Notes: generated by a model from the sequence alone, not told the origin. A stretch of DNA of 64,000 nt from Jeotgalibacillus aurantiacus (GCF_020595125.1 NZ_JACNMS010000003.1:1-64000), one strand, 5' to 3'. Positions 33,758 to 42,707 are shown, counted from the first letter of the stretch. Numbers and translations are program-made.

Positions 33758-34720
33758 ATGCCCAAAATTGACAACATGTTAGCAATTCTATGGATGCTTC
33801 GTTCAGGTGAAAAGGTGACGGCGCAACAGATTTCAGAGAGGTTAGAGATGAATATCAGGACGGTGTATCGTTATATTGATACGATTTCAACGAGTGGGGT
33901 ACCGATCGTGTCAGAACCGGGACATAATGGTGGATACAGTTTATTGGATCATTTTGTTGAGGCGCCTTTATTTTTTGATGCTGAGGAGCAAACGTCACTG
34001 TTTCACGCTGCTGTTTTTGCAGAAGAAGCCGGGTATTATGGTGGTGAGGCGCTGAATAGGGCGATTTCAAAACTGAGTAATTACTCGAATCAAGTGCAGG
34101 AAACGAAGGTGAACCAGCATGTCGCGAGTCTTGAAGTCATCAGTCGCTCACGCTCATTTTCTGTGGAGCCTTTTTTGAAGGAGCTGGAGCAGGCGGTTGC
34201 TGACGGTTACTCAGTAAACATGGTTTACCATAAAAACGGATCAAAGCAGTTGGATGATAGACTGGTCGATCCGTACAGAATGATCTATTGGAATCATAAG
34301 TGGTATGTGATTGGATTTTGTCATCTCAGAAATGATATTCGTAGTTTTAGAGTAGATCGAATTGAAAGTCTCACGCCAACCGAAAATACATTTAGCCGGC
34401 CCGAACATTTTTCAGCACGGGACTTTTTTACAAGAAATCTTCTTCCAGCTACAGATGATAAGGATGGGGTTATTTCTTTTGTGATCAGTGGGGATCGGCG
34501 TGTACTGGATGATATTTGCGAGCATTGGTTTTTGGGGCATTATGTAAAAGAGCGCACTTCCAATCAAGCTGTTTTCCTTCTTGAAGAAGATGTACTCCAT
34601 ACTTATGTGCCTTATTTGCTTTTACCGTACAATCAATCGATTAAAGTAGTAGAGCCGGTCAGTCTTAAGAAAAGAATGGTTGAAGTTCTGAAGGAATTAA
34701 TCAAATTTCATGAAGTATGA
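33758..34720 (+). CDS. HTH-WYL transcriptional regulator (YafY/DeoR type)
   Basis: 320 residues. N-terminal winged helix (MLAILWMLRSGEKVTAQQIS to GVPIVSEPGHNGGYSL) and a WYL domain (LVDPYRMIYWNHKWYVIGFC, FRVDRI), followed by a C-terminal extension. GAGGCGG precedes ATG 33758. WYL proteins sense ligands or nucleic acid. The adjacent DJ-1/PfpI gene downstream is a plausible target. Confidence 0.82.
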   Translation: MPKIDNMLAILWMLRSGEKVTAQQISERLEMNIRTVYRYIDTISTSGVPIVSEPGHNGGYSLLDHFVEAPLFFDAEEQTSLFHAAVFAEEAGYYGGEALNRAISKLSNYSNQVQETKVNQHVASLEVISRSRSFSVEPFLKELEQAVADGYSVNMVYHKNGSKQLDDRLVDPYRMIYWNHKWYVIGFCHLRNDIRSFRVDRIESLTPTENTFSRPEHFSARDFFTRNLLPATDDKDGVISFVISGDRRVLDDICEHWFLGHYVKERTSNQAVFLLEEDVLHTYVPYLLLPYNQSIKVVEPVSLKKRMVEVLKELIKFHEV

Positions 34721-34732
34721 TCACTTCCCTGA

Positions 34733-34757
34733 CGCTAACTGTCAGGGAAGTTTTATT
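34733..34757 (+). terminator. Terminator after the WYL regulator
   Basis: CTTCCCTGAC and GTCAGGGAAG form a perfect 10-bp stem around GCTAACT, followed by TTTTATTAT. Confidence 0.88.
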
Positions 34758-34794
34758 ATACTGGCAATATCAAATGTGATTGGAGTGTTAATGG

Positions 34795-35421
34795 ATGCAA
34801 ACGAAAAAAGCTTATTTATATGTATTTGATACAATGTCGGACTGGGAATATGGCTATTTAATCGCGGAACTCAACTCAGGAAGGTATTTTAAAAAGGATC
34901 TAGCACCTTTAAAAGTGATCACAGTAGGAGCGAATAAAGACATGATTACCACGATGGGAGGACTTTGCATAAAACCGGATATGTCCCTTGATGAATGTAC
35001 GTTTGGAAAAGATGATCTTGTCATTTTACCGGGAGGGACTACGTGGAGTGAAGACATTCACCAGCCTGTCCTGGAAAGAATCGGCCGCGCTTTAGAGATC
35101 GGCACCATTGTTGCGGCAATTTGTGGCGCTGTTGATGCCCTCGCAAATAGAGGATACTTAGATACCAGAAAGCACACAAGCAACAACTTGGAATACACCA
35201 AAATGGTAAGCCCTCACTATAAAGGCGAGACCTTTTATGAATCGGGAGCTGCCGTCGCTGATACAAACTTAATCACCGCATCAGGAATCGCCCCGCTGGA
35301 ATTTGCCATAGAAGTACTGAAAAAAATAGAAGTATTTACACCAGACGCTATACATTCATGGTATAACCTGAATAAGACAAATGAGCCTGAATACTTTTAT
35401 GAGTTGATGAACGGTAAGTGA
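34795..35421 (+). CDS. DJ-1/PfpI family protein
   Basis: 208 residues of the glutamine-amidotransferase-like fold. The nucleophile elbow AAICGAVDALA carries the expected Cys; an acidic residue near the start (YLYVFDTMSDWEYGYLIAEL) is typical. Members act as glyoxalases, chaperones or stress proteins (YoaZ-like in Bacillus). ATG 34795 has TTGGAGTG upstream. Separated from the WYL gene by a terminator. Confidence 0.75.
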   Translation: MQTKKAYLYVFDTMSDWEYGYLIAELNSGRYFKKDLAPLKVITVGANKDMITTMGGLCIKPDMSLDECTFGKDDLVILPGGTTWSEDIHQPVLERIGRALEIGTIVAAICGAVDALANRGYLDTRKHTSNNLEYTKMVSPHYKGETFYESGAAVADTNLITASGIAPLEFAIEVLKKIEVFTPDAIHSWYNLNKTNEPEYFYELMNGK

Positions 35422-35425
35422 CACT

Positions 35426-35529
35426 GGGGGACGGAGCGGCCGTTCTTTTTCTCCAGGTCTGTCCCCTTGATTCTAAATACATAGGGACAGAGCTTAGCAA
35501 ATGGCGCAGCCGCTCCGTCCCCTTGTTTC
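35426..35529. repeat. R3 double-hairpin repeat (copy 2)
   Basis: Same outer stem (GGGGGACGGAGCGGCCG...CCGCTCCGTCCCC) and inner stem (GTCTGTCCCC with GGGACAGAGC) as at 27509-27611, with scattered differences. Begins 4 nt after a stop codon. Confidence 0.8.
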
Positions 35530-35582
35530 CCACCCCTACCCACGAAAACCCTTTTCCTGTAGCATTCTTCCTCAAAACTAAA

Positions 35583-35640
35583 TTGACCCTTACCCTTTCG
35601 CGTGCTAAAATCAGGAACGGGAATGATAATCGTTCTCAAC
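35583..35640 (+). promoter_or_regulatory. SigA promoter with Fur box
   Basis: TTGACC (35583-35588), 17-bp spacer, extended -10 TGCTAAAAT (35603-35611). Just downstream TGATAATCGTTCTCA (35624-35638) matches the Fur 7-1-7 sequence TGATAATNATTATCA at 12 of 14 fixed positions. Fur bound there would block transcription when iron is plentiful. Confidence 0.75.
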
Positions 35641-35668
35641 ATTATGCACGATGGAAAGGAACAGACTG

Positions 35669-35917
35669 ATGAATAACATTCAAAAATATAACCAGGCTTT
35701 TATAAATATACTGGAAATCGACAAAACACAAGTAAATGAGGGGCTGGCGCTTGGCGTCACGCGTGAATGGGATTCCATTGCGCACATAGGCCTGATCTCC
35801 GAGATGGAGGAACTGTTTGATGTGTCGATCGACTATGACGTGCTCACGGAATTTAATACCTATGAAGCGGGTATGAAGCTTCTTGAGGGTCTTGGCGTTG
35901 ACTTTAGCAATGACTGA
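35669..35917 (+). CDS. Acyl carrier protein (DltC-like)
   Basis: 82 residues with the phosphopantetheine site WDSIAHI (Ser36) in a four-helix carrier fold. ATG 35669 follows AAAGGA. First gene of a four-gene operon encoding carrier, ligase, MBOAT and SGNH proteins, the same four activities as dltC, dltA, dltB and dltD. The carrier presumably holds the acyl or aminoacyl group activated by the next gene product. Confidence 0.82.
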   Translation: MNNIQKYNQAFINILEIDKTQVNEGLALGVTREWDSIAHIGLISEMEELFDVSIDYDVLTEFNTYEAGMKLLEGLGVDFSND

Positions 35918-37295
35918 TTTTAAGACGCTGGAGGCATTCAGTGACCGGATTGCCTTGCATGCAGAGCGGGACTATTCTTACTCAGATATGATCGGGATCG
36001 CGGACACGATCGCGGATGCCGTCGGAAAGCGCACACTAGTCTTTATTCTCTGCGCGAACAATAAAGAGTCCGTGTTTGGCTACGTCGGGTTTCTTCGTAG
36101 CCGGATCGTTCCGGTGTTACTGGATGCAGCGATCAGGCATGATCAGCTCGAGAAACTGATCGATCTCTATCAGCCTGCGTTCGTCTGGGCACACAGTTCG
36201 CATCCATTTCTAAGCGAATCGATGGAAAGCACATTCACGCATGCGCATTATACTTTGTTTCGTCATCCGACACCTGCAGATCACGCTCTGAACGCGGAAC
36301 TGGCTTTGCTCGTTACGACGTCCGGCAGCACGGGGAGTCCAAAGTTTGTGCGCTTAAGTAGCAATAATTTGTTCAGTAATGCGGAGTCCATTGCGGAGTA
36401 CCTTCATATTACATCAGATGACCGGCCGATCACGACTTTGCCGATGCACTATTCATATGGGCTGTCGATCTTGAACAGTCATTTGATACGAGGTGCGACG
36501 ATCATTTTGACGGACGCATCGATTGTCACAAAAGACTTTTGGCAACTTTGCAAAGAACAGCGTGCCACGACATTCGGCGGTGTGCCGTTTGTCTATGAGA
36601 TGCTTGACAAGTTAAAATTCGATAAGATGGAGCTCCCTCACTTGCGAACACTCACACAAGCTGGCGGCAAGATGAAGCCCGAGCTCGCCTGCAAATTTGC
36701 TGAAATCTGTCAGTCAAAAGGCATCGAGTTCATCTCTATGTATGGGCAAACGGAAACCACAGCCCGTATGAGTTATCTTCCGCACGAGAAACAATTCGAT
36801 AAACCAGGTAGCATCGGCAGGGCCATTCCAGGAGGGGAACTGACCCTGCAGGATGAAGAGGGGAACGAGATCAGTGATCCTCACATCAACGGCGAACTGA
36901 TCTATAGAGGCCCGAACGTGTCACTTGGTTACGCGGAATCGATCGAAGATTTGGCAAGTGGTGATGACAATCACGGTATGCTTCGGACTGGGGACATTGC
37001 GTACCGGGACGAAGACGGTGATTTTTTCATCACCGGGCGCTTGAAACGAATCATCAAACTGTACGGCACACGCATCAGTCTTGATGAGATTGAACGCTTG
37101 CTATATGACCACGGCCACGACTGTGTCTGCACTGGGAACGATGATGAACTCATCATTTATACGGTGAAAGATGACACGGACGCGATACAAAAAACAATGA
37201 AAGAACATCTACACGTAAAAGGCTTTACTATTCGAAAACGAGACGAACTGCCACGCAACGCGTATGGAAAGATCCTCTATTCGGAGTTACGTTGA
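35910..37295 (+). CDS. AMP-forming acyl/aminoacyl ligase (DltA-like)
   Basis: 462-residue ANL-superfamily enzyme: P-loop-like TSGSTGSPK (137-145), YGQTE, the hinge region TGDIA and RIIKLYGTRIS, and a C-terminal catalytic Lys candidate in AYGKILYSEL. It should adenylate a carboxylic acid and load it on the upstream carrier protein. ATG 35910 overlaps the carrier stop (ATGACTGA), implying coupling. Substrate cannot be read from the sequence. Confidence 0.8.
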   Translation: MTDFKTLEAFSDRIALHAERDYSYSDMIGIADTIADAVGKRTLVFILCANNKESVFGYVGFLRSRIVPVLLDAAIRHDQLEKLIDLYQPAFVWAHSSHPFLSESMESTFTHAHYTLFRHPTPADHALNAELALLVTTSGSTGSPKFVRLSSNNLFSNAESIAEYLHITSDDRPITTLPMHYSYGLSILNSHLIRGATIILTDASIVTKDFWQLCKEQRATTFGGVPFVYEMLDKLKFDKMELPHLRTLTQAGGKMKPELACKFAEICQSKGIEFISMYGQTETTARMSYLPHEKQFDKPGSIGRAIPGGELTLQDEEGNEISDPHINGELIYRGPNVSLGYAESIEDLASGDDNHGMLRTGDIAYRDEDGDFFITGRLKRIIKLYGTRISLDEIERLLYDHGHDCVCTGNDDELIIYTVKDDTDAIQKTMKEHLHVKGFTIRKRDELPRNAYGKILYSELR

Positions 37296-37313
37296 TTTTT
37301 ATAAGGTGATCCC

Positions 37314-38765
37314 ATGGCTTTTATTTCAATAGAATTTCTCATTTTTATCGCACTGGTTGTTGTGACGTATTACACGTTGCCTCATCGTTTCCGGTGGATG
37401 CTGTTACTCGTTGCGAGCTACGTCTTTTACGCGACGCTCAGCATCCAGTTCATCCCGCTGCTTCTCATCAGCGCGGCGTTTACTTACGTGACCGGGATTT
37501 GGATCGAAAAGCAGGAAACGAAACAACAGAAAAAGCGCGTAATGCTCGGCGGGATTATTGTCCTTCTTTTGGCGCTCGGCTTTTTTAAATACTTAAATTT
37601 TGTGAACGACACGCTGCGTGAAGTGGCCGCTGTGATCGGCTTGAATTACGCGGTTCCGTATCAGGACATTGTGCTGCCGCTTGCCATTTCATTTTATACA
37701 TTTCAGGCGATCAGTTACCTCGCGGACATTTACTTCGGAAAGCAGAAAGCCGAGCGTCACTACGGCTACTTTTCCATCTTTTTCAGTTTCTTCCCGCAAC
37801 TTGTCGCAGGACCGATTGAACGCGCCAGGAAGTTGTTGCCGCAGTTTAAGACGGAGCAACGATTTGACGTAGCCAACATCACCTACGGCATGAAGCGAAT
37901 TGCCTGGGGTTTTTTTAAGAAGACGTTGATTGCGGACCGGCTGGCACCGATCGTGGCGAGTGTCTACGATTCACCGGACCCGACAGGTTCTCAACTCGTT
38001 GTCGCGACGATTCTGTTCTCCATTCAGTTGTACGCCGACTTCTCAGCGGTCGCAGACATCGCAATTGGCTGTGCACGTATGTTCGGCATCAAGCTTACGG
38101 AAAACTTCAAACAGCCGCATTTCGCGACATCGATTGCTGATTTCTGGAATCGCTGGCACATCACGTTGTCTATGTGGCTTCGCGACTACATCTTTATCCC
38201 GCTGTGTAAAGGGAAGAAGAAGCGCGGGGAGATTTATGTGGCGATTATCATCACGTTTCTCGTGAGTGGCATCTGGCACGGGGCGGCGTGGACGTTCGTC
38301 ATATGGGGATTCCTGCACGGCTTCTACCGTGTGTTCAGTGACTACACGAAGCATCCGCGTGAGAAGATGGCGTCCATTGTCCGGATTGACCAGCACCCTG
38401 CGCTGCACAAATGGTGGAAGATTGCAGTGACGTTCCTGCTCGTGTGTTTTTCACGTGTGTTTTTCCGTTCGGAAACGGTGGAGAGTGCGTTTCAAAATGG
38501 GCTTCTCTTTGTGAGTCCTGCTTCCTGGAATCCGTTCAGTTTGTTTCAAGCGCTCGAGCTGTTTTCGCTCCTTGACCTCGTGATCTTCACGGTATTTTTT
38601 GTGGTCGTCCAACTGTTCCACTACATCGAACGAAAGCATGTCTGTACATGGAAGTGGTTATCTGCACGACCGTTTCCAGCACGCTTTGCTGCCTACACAT
38701 TCATCGTACTGTCGATCATCGTCTTCGGCATGACAGGAGGTGGATTCATCTATGGAGGGTTCTAA
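37314..38765 (+). CDS. MBOAT membrane O-acyltransferase (DltB/AlgI-like)
   Basis: 483 residues with about 11 membrane segments. MBOAT hallmarks: FFPQLVAGPIERA, DFWNRWHITLSMWLRDYIFIP and the active-site His322 in SGIWHGAAWT. Such proteins carry acyl groups across the membrane onto an extracytoplasmic acceptor. ATG 37314 follows AAGGTGA. Overlaps the next gene by 14 nt. Confidence 0.88.
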   Translation: MAFISIEFLIFIALVVVTYYTLPHRFRWMLLLVASYVFYATLSIQFIPLLLISAAFTYVTGIWIEKQETKQQKKRVMLGGIIVLLLALGFFKYLNFVNDTLREVAAVIGLNYAVPYQDIVLPLAISFYTFQAISYLADIYFGKQKAERHYGYFSIFFSFFPQLVAGPIERARKLLPQFKTEQRFDVANITYGMKRIAWGFFKKTLIADRLAPIVASVYDSPDPTGSQLVVATILFSIQLYADFSAVADIAIGCARMFGIKLTENFKQPHFATSIADFWNRWHITLSMWLRDYIFIPLCKGKKKRGEIYVAIIITFLVSGIWHGAAWTFVIWGFLHGFYRVFSDYTKHPREKMASIVRIDQHPALHKWWKIAVTFLLVCFSRVFFRSETVESAFQNGLLFVSPASWNPFSLFQALELFSLLDLVIFTVFFVVVQLFHYIERKHVCTWKWLSARPFPARFAAYTFIVLSIIVFGMTGGGFIYGGF

Positions 38766-39681
38766 ACGCACCATGCAAAAGTTAATTCTTAAAATTTCCG
38801 CCATAGTAACAGTATGTGTGTTGCTGTTCCTGCCGATCAATCATTTCGTCGGGATCTCTTACGATTACAACATCAATCGTTCCATCATTGCGTTTAAAAA
38901 AGACCCGCACCCGGTCGATATCATCAATCTCGGTGCCTCTCACGCCATGTATGGCTATAATTTTAAATCTACTGGCCTCGAGCACCTGGACCTGGCGCTG
39001 CCGGCACAGACGATTGAGTACGACTACAAGCTTTTAAAAGAATACGGTGAATACGTGAAACCAAACGGCGTCATCCTCGTCTCCATCTCGCAGATCACGT
39101 TCGGGAGCACAGAAAACAATTACATCGGCAACTACTACAAAATCCTGGACCGTACAGACATCGACCCGTTCAACTGGATCGATTACTATACGTACCTGTA
39201 CCTGCCTGGCGCCAACACCGGACGCTTTCTATCTGCCGTTGCCGGAAGACTCAAACAGTTCCGCTGGGACGACCATCAACCGTGGGCAAACGGTGGCGAC
39301 AACTACTCAATGAGAAAATTTCAGAAAGTGGAAAACGAGTACCAGGTAGCCGTTGACAACAACACCATCAGGGAGAACATGGCCTACCTTAAAGCCATCA
39401 TCGATCATTGCAACGACAACGGCTATCCTGTCGTCCTGACGATGGAACCAGTTCACCAGTCTTACGCGGCTTATTTTGACGAAAACGTAATGAACGAGCT
39501 CGTATTCCAACATCTTGATGAACTTGACCTGGATGTTCCAATGCTCAACTACATGAACGATAAACGCTTTAGCGACCATCAGGAATACTTTATTGATCCG
39601 GACCATCTGAACAAAGAAGGAAGAAAGGTGTACTCGGAGATTGTGTATAAGGATTTGAGAGAGATGGGGTATTTGCAGTAG
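38752..39681 (+). CDS. SGNH/DHHW-type acyl-transfer protein (DltD-like)
   Basis: 309 residues: N-terminal membrane anchor (about 8-28), nucleophile motif NLGASHAMYG (Ser63) and the C-terminal Asp-His pair in IDPDHLNKEG. The role matches DltD or AlgX-like partners of MBOAT proteins, finishing the transfer outside the membrane. ATG 38752 is chosen for AGGAGGTGG 8 nt upstream, inside the MBOAT gene. Confidence 0.8.
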   Translation: MEGSKRTMQKLILKISAIVTVCVLLFLPINHFVGISYDYNINRSIIAFKKDPHPVDIINLGASHAMYGYNFKSTGLEHLDLALPAQTIEYDYKLLKEYGEYVKPNGVILVSISQITFGSTENNYIGNYYKILDRTDIDPFNWIDYYTYLYLPGANTGRFLSAVAGRLKQFRWDDHQPWANGGDNYSMRKFQKVENEYQVAVDNNTIRENMAYLKAIIDHCNDNGYPVVLTMEPVHQSYAAYFDENVMNELVFQHLDELDLDVPMLNYMNDKRFSDHQEYFIDPDHLNKEGRKVYSEIVYKDLREMGYLQ

Positions 39682-39693
39682 AGAGTGACACAT

Positions 39694-39746
39694 GGGGGAC
39701 GTATACGCTGCATCATTCGTAGCACGAATGATGCAGGTATACGTCC
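39694..39746. repeat. R1 palindrome (copy 5)
   Basis: GGGGGACGTATACGCTGCATCATTC pairs with GAATGATGCAGGTATACGTCC: the inner arm is changed to TGCATC on both sides, a compensated change. Starts 13 nt after the operon stop and is followed by TTTTATTTC. Confidence 0.9.
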
Positions 39747-39791
39747 TTTTATTTCTTTTAAAAGGTTGTTTTACAGCCATGGTGAAGCGCC

Positions 39792-39844
39792 GGGACGTAT
39801 ATTTTGAATCATTAGCTACACGAATGATTCATAATGTACGTCCC
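39792..39844. repeat. R1 palindrome (copy 6)
   Basis: GGGACGTATATTTTGAATC with GATTCATAATGTACGTCCC; loop ATTAGCTACACG. Tandem to copy 5, ~45 nt apart. Confidence 0.85.
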
Positions 39845-39936
39845 TTTATTTCATTTTTAAGCTTGTTTTACAGTCAGCAGTTTGAAATAATTGGCATTAG
39901 AATTGCATACCAAATGATAGGCAGTGAGGATTACAT

Positions 39937-40056
39937 ATGAGAAATGTTTTAGTGTTGGTGACAGATGGGTTTGCGGATTGGGAGGCGCGGATTTCTGGAT
40001 CACTCAATACTTACAGCTTTGATAACCTAATCCATTTAAAGGAGGAAGCCCATTGA
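39937..40056 (+). pseudogene. DJ-1/PfpI gene stub
   Basis: MRNVLVLVTDGFADWEA is the start of a DJ-1/PfpI protein, but after ~17 residues the match ends and the frame stops after 39 codons at the SD of the next gene. Probably the 5' remnant of a deleted gene. Confidence 0.5.
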
Positions 40057-41027
40057 AAGCCATCGTATTAGATCGTTTTGGAGGTCCTGAGGTATTAAAG
40101 GTTAAAGACGTAGACGTTCCTTCCATTTCTCTTAATGAGGTATTGATAAAAGTTAAGAAAACGAGCGTGAATTTTGCGGATATTAAAAATCGAACTGGCA
40201 AAAAAGCAGCAGGTGAATTTCCGTTAATTCTGGGATTAGATGCTGCAGGAATAATAGAGAGCACTGGCCCGGGAGTTAAGAATTTGAAACGAGGCCAAAG
40301 GGTGATTGCGTTTCCTAAACATGGTTCATATGCAGAATATGTAGTAGCTGATGAGCAGCTTACATTTCCAATACCGGATGAACTTGACTTTGATGTCGCT
40401 GCTGCATGCCCGATTGTTTCTTTCCTGTCTTATATGTTATTAAAACGAGTTGGCAGGATTGAAAAAGGTGATACGGTGCTAGTCCACGCTGCTTCTGGTG
40501 GTGTCGGAACTACAGCCATTCAATTAGCCAGGATACTTGGCGCAGGAACCATTATTGGGACTGTTGGGGATGAAAAGAAACTTAATACAGTCAAAGAAGC
40601 TGGAGCGGATTACGCCTTGACGTATGATGAATTTTATAAACATGTAAATGAAATTACCAATCATCAGGGTGCCGATATCATATTGGACTCGATTTCAGGA
40701 AAGATATCTGAAGAAAGTATGAATTGTTTAGCACCTTATGGAAGGCTTGTTCATTTTGGGAACTCCAGTGGAGAAGTAGGTACCTATCTAACTAAAAACC
40801 TTCATTTCAGCTGCCGTTCCGTATTAGGATTTAGCTTTGGAACCACTCGAAAGAAAAAACCCGAGATGCTGAAAGAAGTTTCAGAAGAAGTATTCAAGAT
40901 ACTGTCAGATGGCAGCCTCAACATTAAAATCGGAGAACAATTTAATTTAGAAGATGCAAATCAAGCTCATATATTAATGGAATCACGGCAGCATGTGGGT
41001 AAGATCCTGTTGAAGGTAGACGAGTAG
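40053..41027 (+). CDS. Zinc-free MDR / quinone oxidoreductase-like protein
   Basis: 324 residues, medium-chain dehydrogenase fold: N-terminal GroES-like domain (MKAIVLDRFGGPEVLKV), NADPH-binding Rossmann motif HAASGGVGTTAIQLA. No structural zinc cysteines, so of the quinone reductase/zeta-crystallin group that reduces quinones or enals. TTG 40053 follows a strong AAAGGAGGAAG. Confidence 0.82.
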   Translation: MKAIVLDRFGGPEVLKVKDVDVPSISLNEVLIKVKKTSVNFADIKNRTGKKAAGEFPLILGLDAAGIIESTGPGVKNLKRGQRVIAFPKHGSYAEYVVADEQLTFPIPDELDFDVAAACPIVSFLSYMLLKRVGRIEKGDTVLVHAASGGVGTTAIQLARILGAGTIIGTVGDEKKLNTVKEAGADYALTYDEFYKHVNEITNHQGADIILDSISGKISEESMNCLAPYGRLVHFGNSSGEVGTYLTKNLHFSCRSVLGFSFGTTRKKKPEMLKEVSEEVFKILSDGSLNIKIGEQFNLEDANQAHILMESRQHVGKILLKVDE

Positions 41028-41035
41028 TGAGTCGT

Positions 41036-41089
41036 GGGGACGCATATTGTGAATCATTCGAGATTCGAATGATTCAAGAAAACGTCTCC
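41036..41089. repeat. R1 palindrome (copy 7)
   Basis: GGGGACGCATATTGTGAATC with GATTCAAGAAAACGTCTCC; begins 8 nt after the stop of the quinone reductase gene. Partly degenerate right arm. Confidence 0.75.
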
Positions 41090-41122
41090 GATACTTATAA
41101 AAAAGAATGTAGGAGAGTTAAA

Positions 41123-41407
41123 ATGTGGATCATATTAGGGATAATGGCAATAGTAGCAACAGTAATCAATCTACTTATGTATGCAGCAGGAAAGGATTAT
41201 AAGCTGGCGATGGCAATGGGATTGTCATTGACCGCATTAACACTGTGCGCAGAATACAGTGTGGTATCTGATTGGGTAAAATCTGAAAGCTGGGCGTCTT
41301 TAGCGGATGTCGTACCCGGCATGGAAAGAGCGTTATGGTTCTTGACCATTGTTTCGATCTTGCTGAATATTACGCCTGTGTTTTTGGAGCGGAGAAAAAA
41401 GAAATAA
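41123..41407 (+). CDS. Small membrane protein
   Basis: 94 residues with three membrane segments (about 2-20, 30-50 and 68-88) and an RRKKK end. ATG 41123 follows TAGGAGAG. The same frame is open upstream through the R1 palindrome but that part is not coding. Family not recognised. Confidence 0.6.
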   Translation: MWIILGIMAIVATVINLLMYAAGKDYKLAMAMGLSLTALTLCAEYSVVSDWVKSESWASLADVVPGMERALWFLTIVSILLNITPVFLERRKKK

Positions 41408-41423
41408 GATCTGGGTGAGGCAG

Positions 41424-41478
41424 GGGGACGTATATTCTGAATCATTAGAGATGCGAATGATTCAGAATATACGTCCCC
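41424..41478. repeat. R1 palindrome (copy 8)
   Basis: GGGGACGTATATTCTGAATC pairs perfectly with GATTCAGAATATACGTCCCC. 17 nt after a stop codon. Confidence 0.9.
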
Positions 41479-41542
41479 TCACTTTACTCGACAAAATAAC
41501 TGGATGTAGTGAAGATGAGATGGAAAAAGGGGGTATTAATAA

Positions 41543-42340
41543 ATGGTTACTCAGTTGAAATCGAGTTCATCCGATATAAATGATTTTATTGTGAATCTGC
41601 AAATAGGGATTTCAGACATAATCAAAGATGATTTGATTGGTATCTATATCCATGGTTCGTTAGCAATGGGAGGATTTAATCCGAACAGTAGTGATATTGA
41701 TGTATTGGTCGTTACGAATAAGCTGATGACAGTTCAAACTAAAAGGGAATTAGCAAAACTCTTATTAATGCATTCTAATTCCCCATTCCCAGTTGAAATT
41801 AGCTTCCTGAATAAAGAGCAATTAAAGGTCTGGCAGCATCCTTGCCCATATGATTTTCATTATAGTGAATTTTGGAGAGAACGATATGCAAATGATTTAT
41901 CAAATGGGACAATCGAATTCTTAAACTGTGATGTCAATGTCGATGCAGATTTAGCGGCTCATATTACCATCACTAATAATAGAGGGGTTTGTATATATGG
42001 TAGATCTATTGAAAAAGTTTTTCCTTTAATTCCATCCTCAGATTATCTTTCATCAATATTGAATGATTTTGAGGATTGTTTAGAAAATATTGAAGAGGAC
42101 CTAATTTACTGTACGCTAAACTTGATTAGAGTTTATTGGTACCTAACAGAAGGAGTTATTTCTTCAAAACAAGAAGCTGGTAACTGGGGATTAACTGCAT
42201 TGCCAAAAGAGATTAAAAATACAGTTGAAAAAGTGGTTAAATGTTATTCCTGTGATAAAAATACTTATGATTTTGAGAGAAATGAACTTGTGTTGTTAAA
42301 AAACTACATTTCAAACAATGTACAAGAGCTATTAAAATAA
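41543..42340 (+). CDS. Aminoglycoside nucleotidyltransferase (AadA/ANT(9)-like)
   Basis: 265 residues. Nucleotidyltransferase motif GSLAMGGFNPNSSDIDVLVV with the metal Asp pair, and a C-terminal helical domain (DUF4111 type) with LNLIRVYWYLTEG and KQEAGNWGL, as in streptomycin/spectinomycin adenylyltransferases. Inactivates the drug by AMP transfer. ATG 41543 follows AAAAAGGGGG. Substrate is inferred from the family. Confidence 0.82.
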   Translation: MVTQLKSSSSDINDFIVNLQIGISDIIKDDLIGIYIHGSLAMGGFNPNSSDIDVLVVTNKLMTVQTKRELAKLLLMHSNSPFPVEISFLNKEQLKVWQHPCPYDFHYSEFWRERYANDLSNGTIEFLNCDVNVDADLAAHITITNNRGVCIYGRSIEKVFPLIPSSDYLSSILNDFEDCLENIEEDLIYCTLNLIRVYWYLTEGVISSKQEAGNWGLTALPKEIKNTVEKVVKCYSCDKNTYDFERNELVLLKNYISNNVQELLK

Positions 42341-42362
42341 CTGGGCACTCATGGTGAGAAAA

Positions 42363-42416
42363 GGGTACATATATGCTGGAACATTAGAGCTTCGAATGAT
42401 TCACCATATACGTCCC
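42363..42416. repeat. R1 palindrome, degenerate left arm
   Basis: Right arm GATTCACCATATACGTCCCC is intact, left arm (GGGTACATATATGCTGGAAC) decayed. Confidence 0.7.
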
Positions 42417-42422
42417 CTTGCT

Positions 42423-42707
42423 TCACGGATTCCGAAAAGCAAACGCACCCACAAAACTAATGAACAAACTCACAACAAGTAACGTAATACTCACAGTGAG
42501 CACCAGGGCTCTATATTTTGTTCCCTTAGCAAGATAAGCAAATACTACAGCGGCTGTACTATAGATAATTAAAAATAAGAACATTAAAGGGCCGGTGTAG
42601 CCAAACGTTAACATGCTCGCGATAACTTGCTCATTCATCATAGAACCAATTAATACAGCTCCGATAATGATGAAAATCAGCGAAAGAGTAGCAAGAAAAT
42701 TCCTCAT
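42423..42707 (-). CDS. Small membrane protein, three TM
   Basis: 94 residues, three hydrophobic segments (FLATLSLIFIIIGAVLIGS, PLMFLFLIIYSTAAVVFAYL, VSITLLVVSLFISFVGAF). AAAGGAG lies 6 nt before ATG 42707. No family recognised. Confidence 0.6.
   Translation of the reverse strand: MRNFLATLSLIFIIIGAVLIGSMMNEQVIASMLTFGYTGPLMFLFLIIYSTAAVVFAYLAKGTKYRALVLTVSITLLVVSLFISFVGAFAFRNP

Noticed and set aside
41027-41122. R1 palindromes as coding sequence (repeated GDVYxESxxxRMI reading)
   Set aside because: The frame is open because the repeat lacks stops in it, but starts and SDs of the real genes lie after the repeat.
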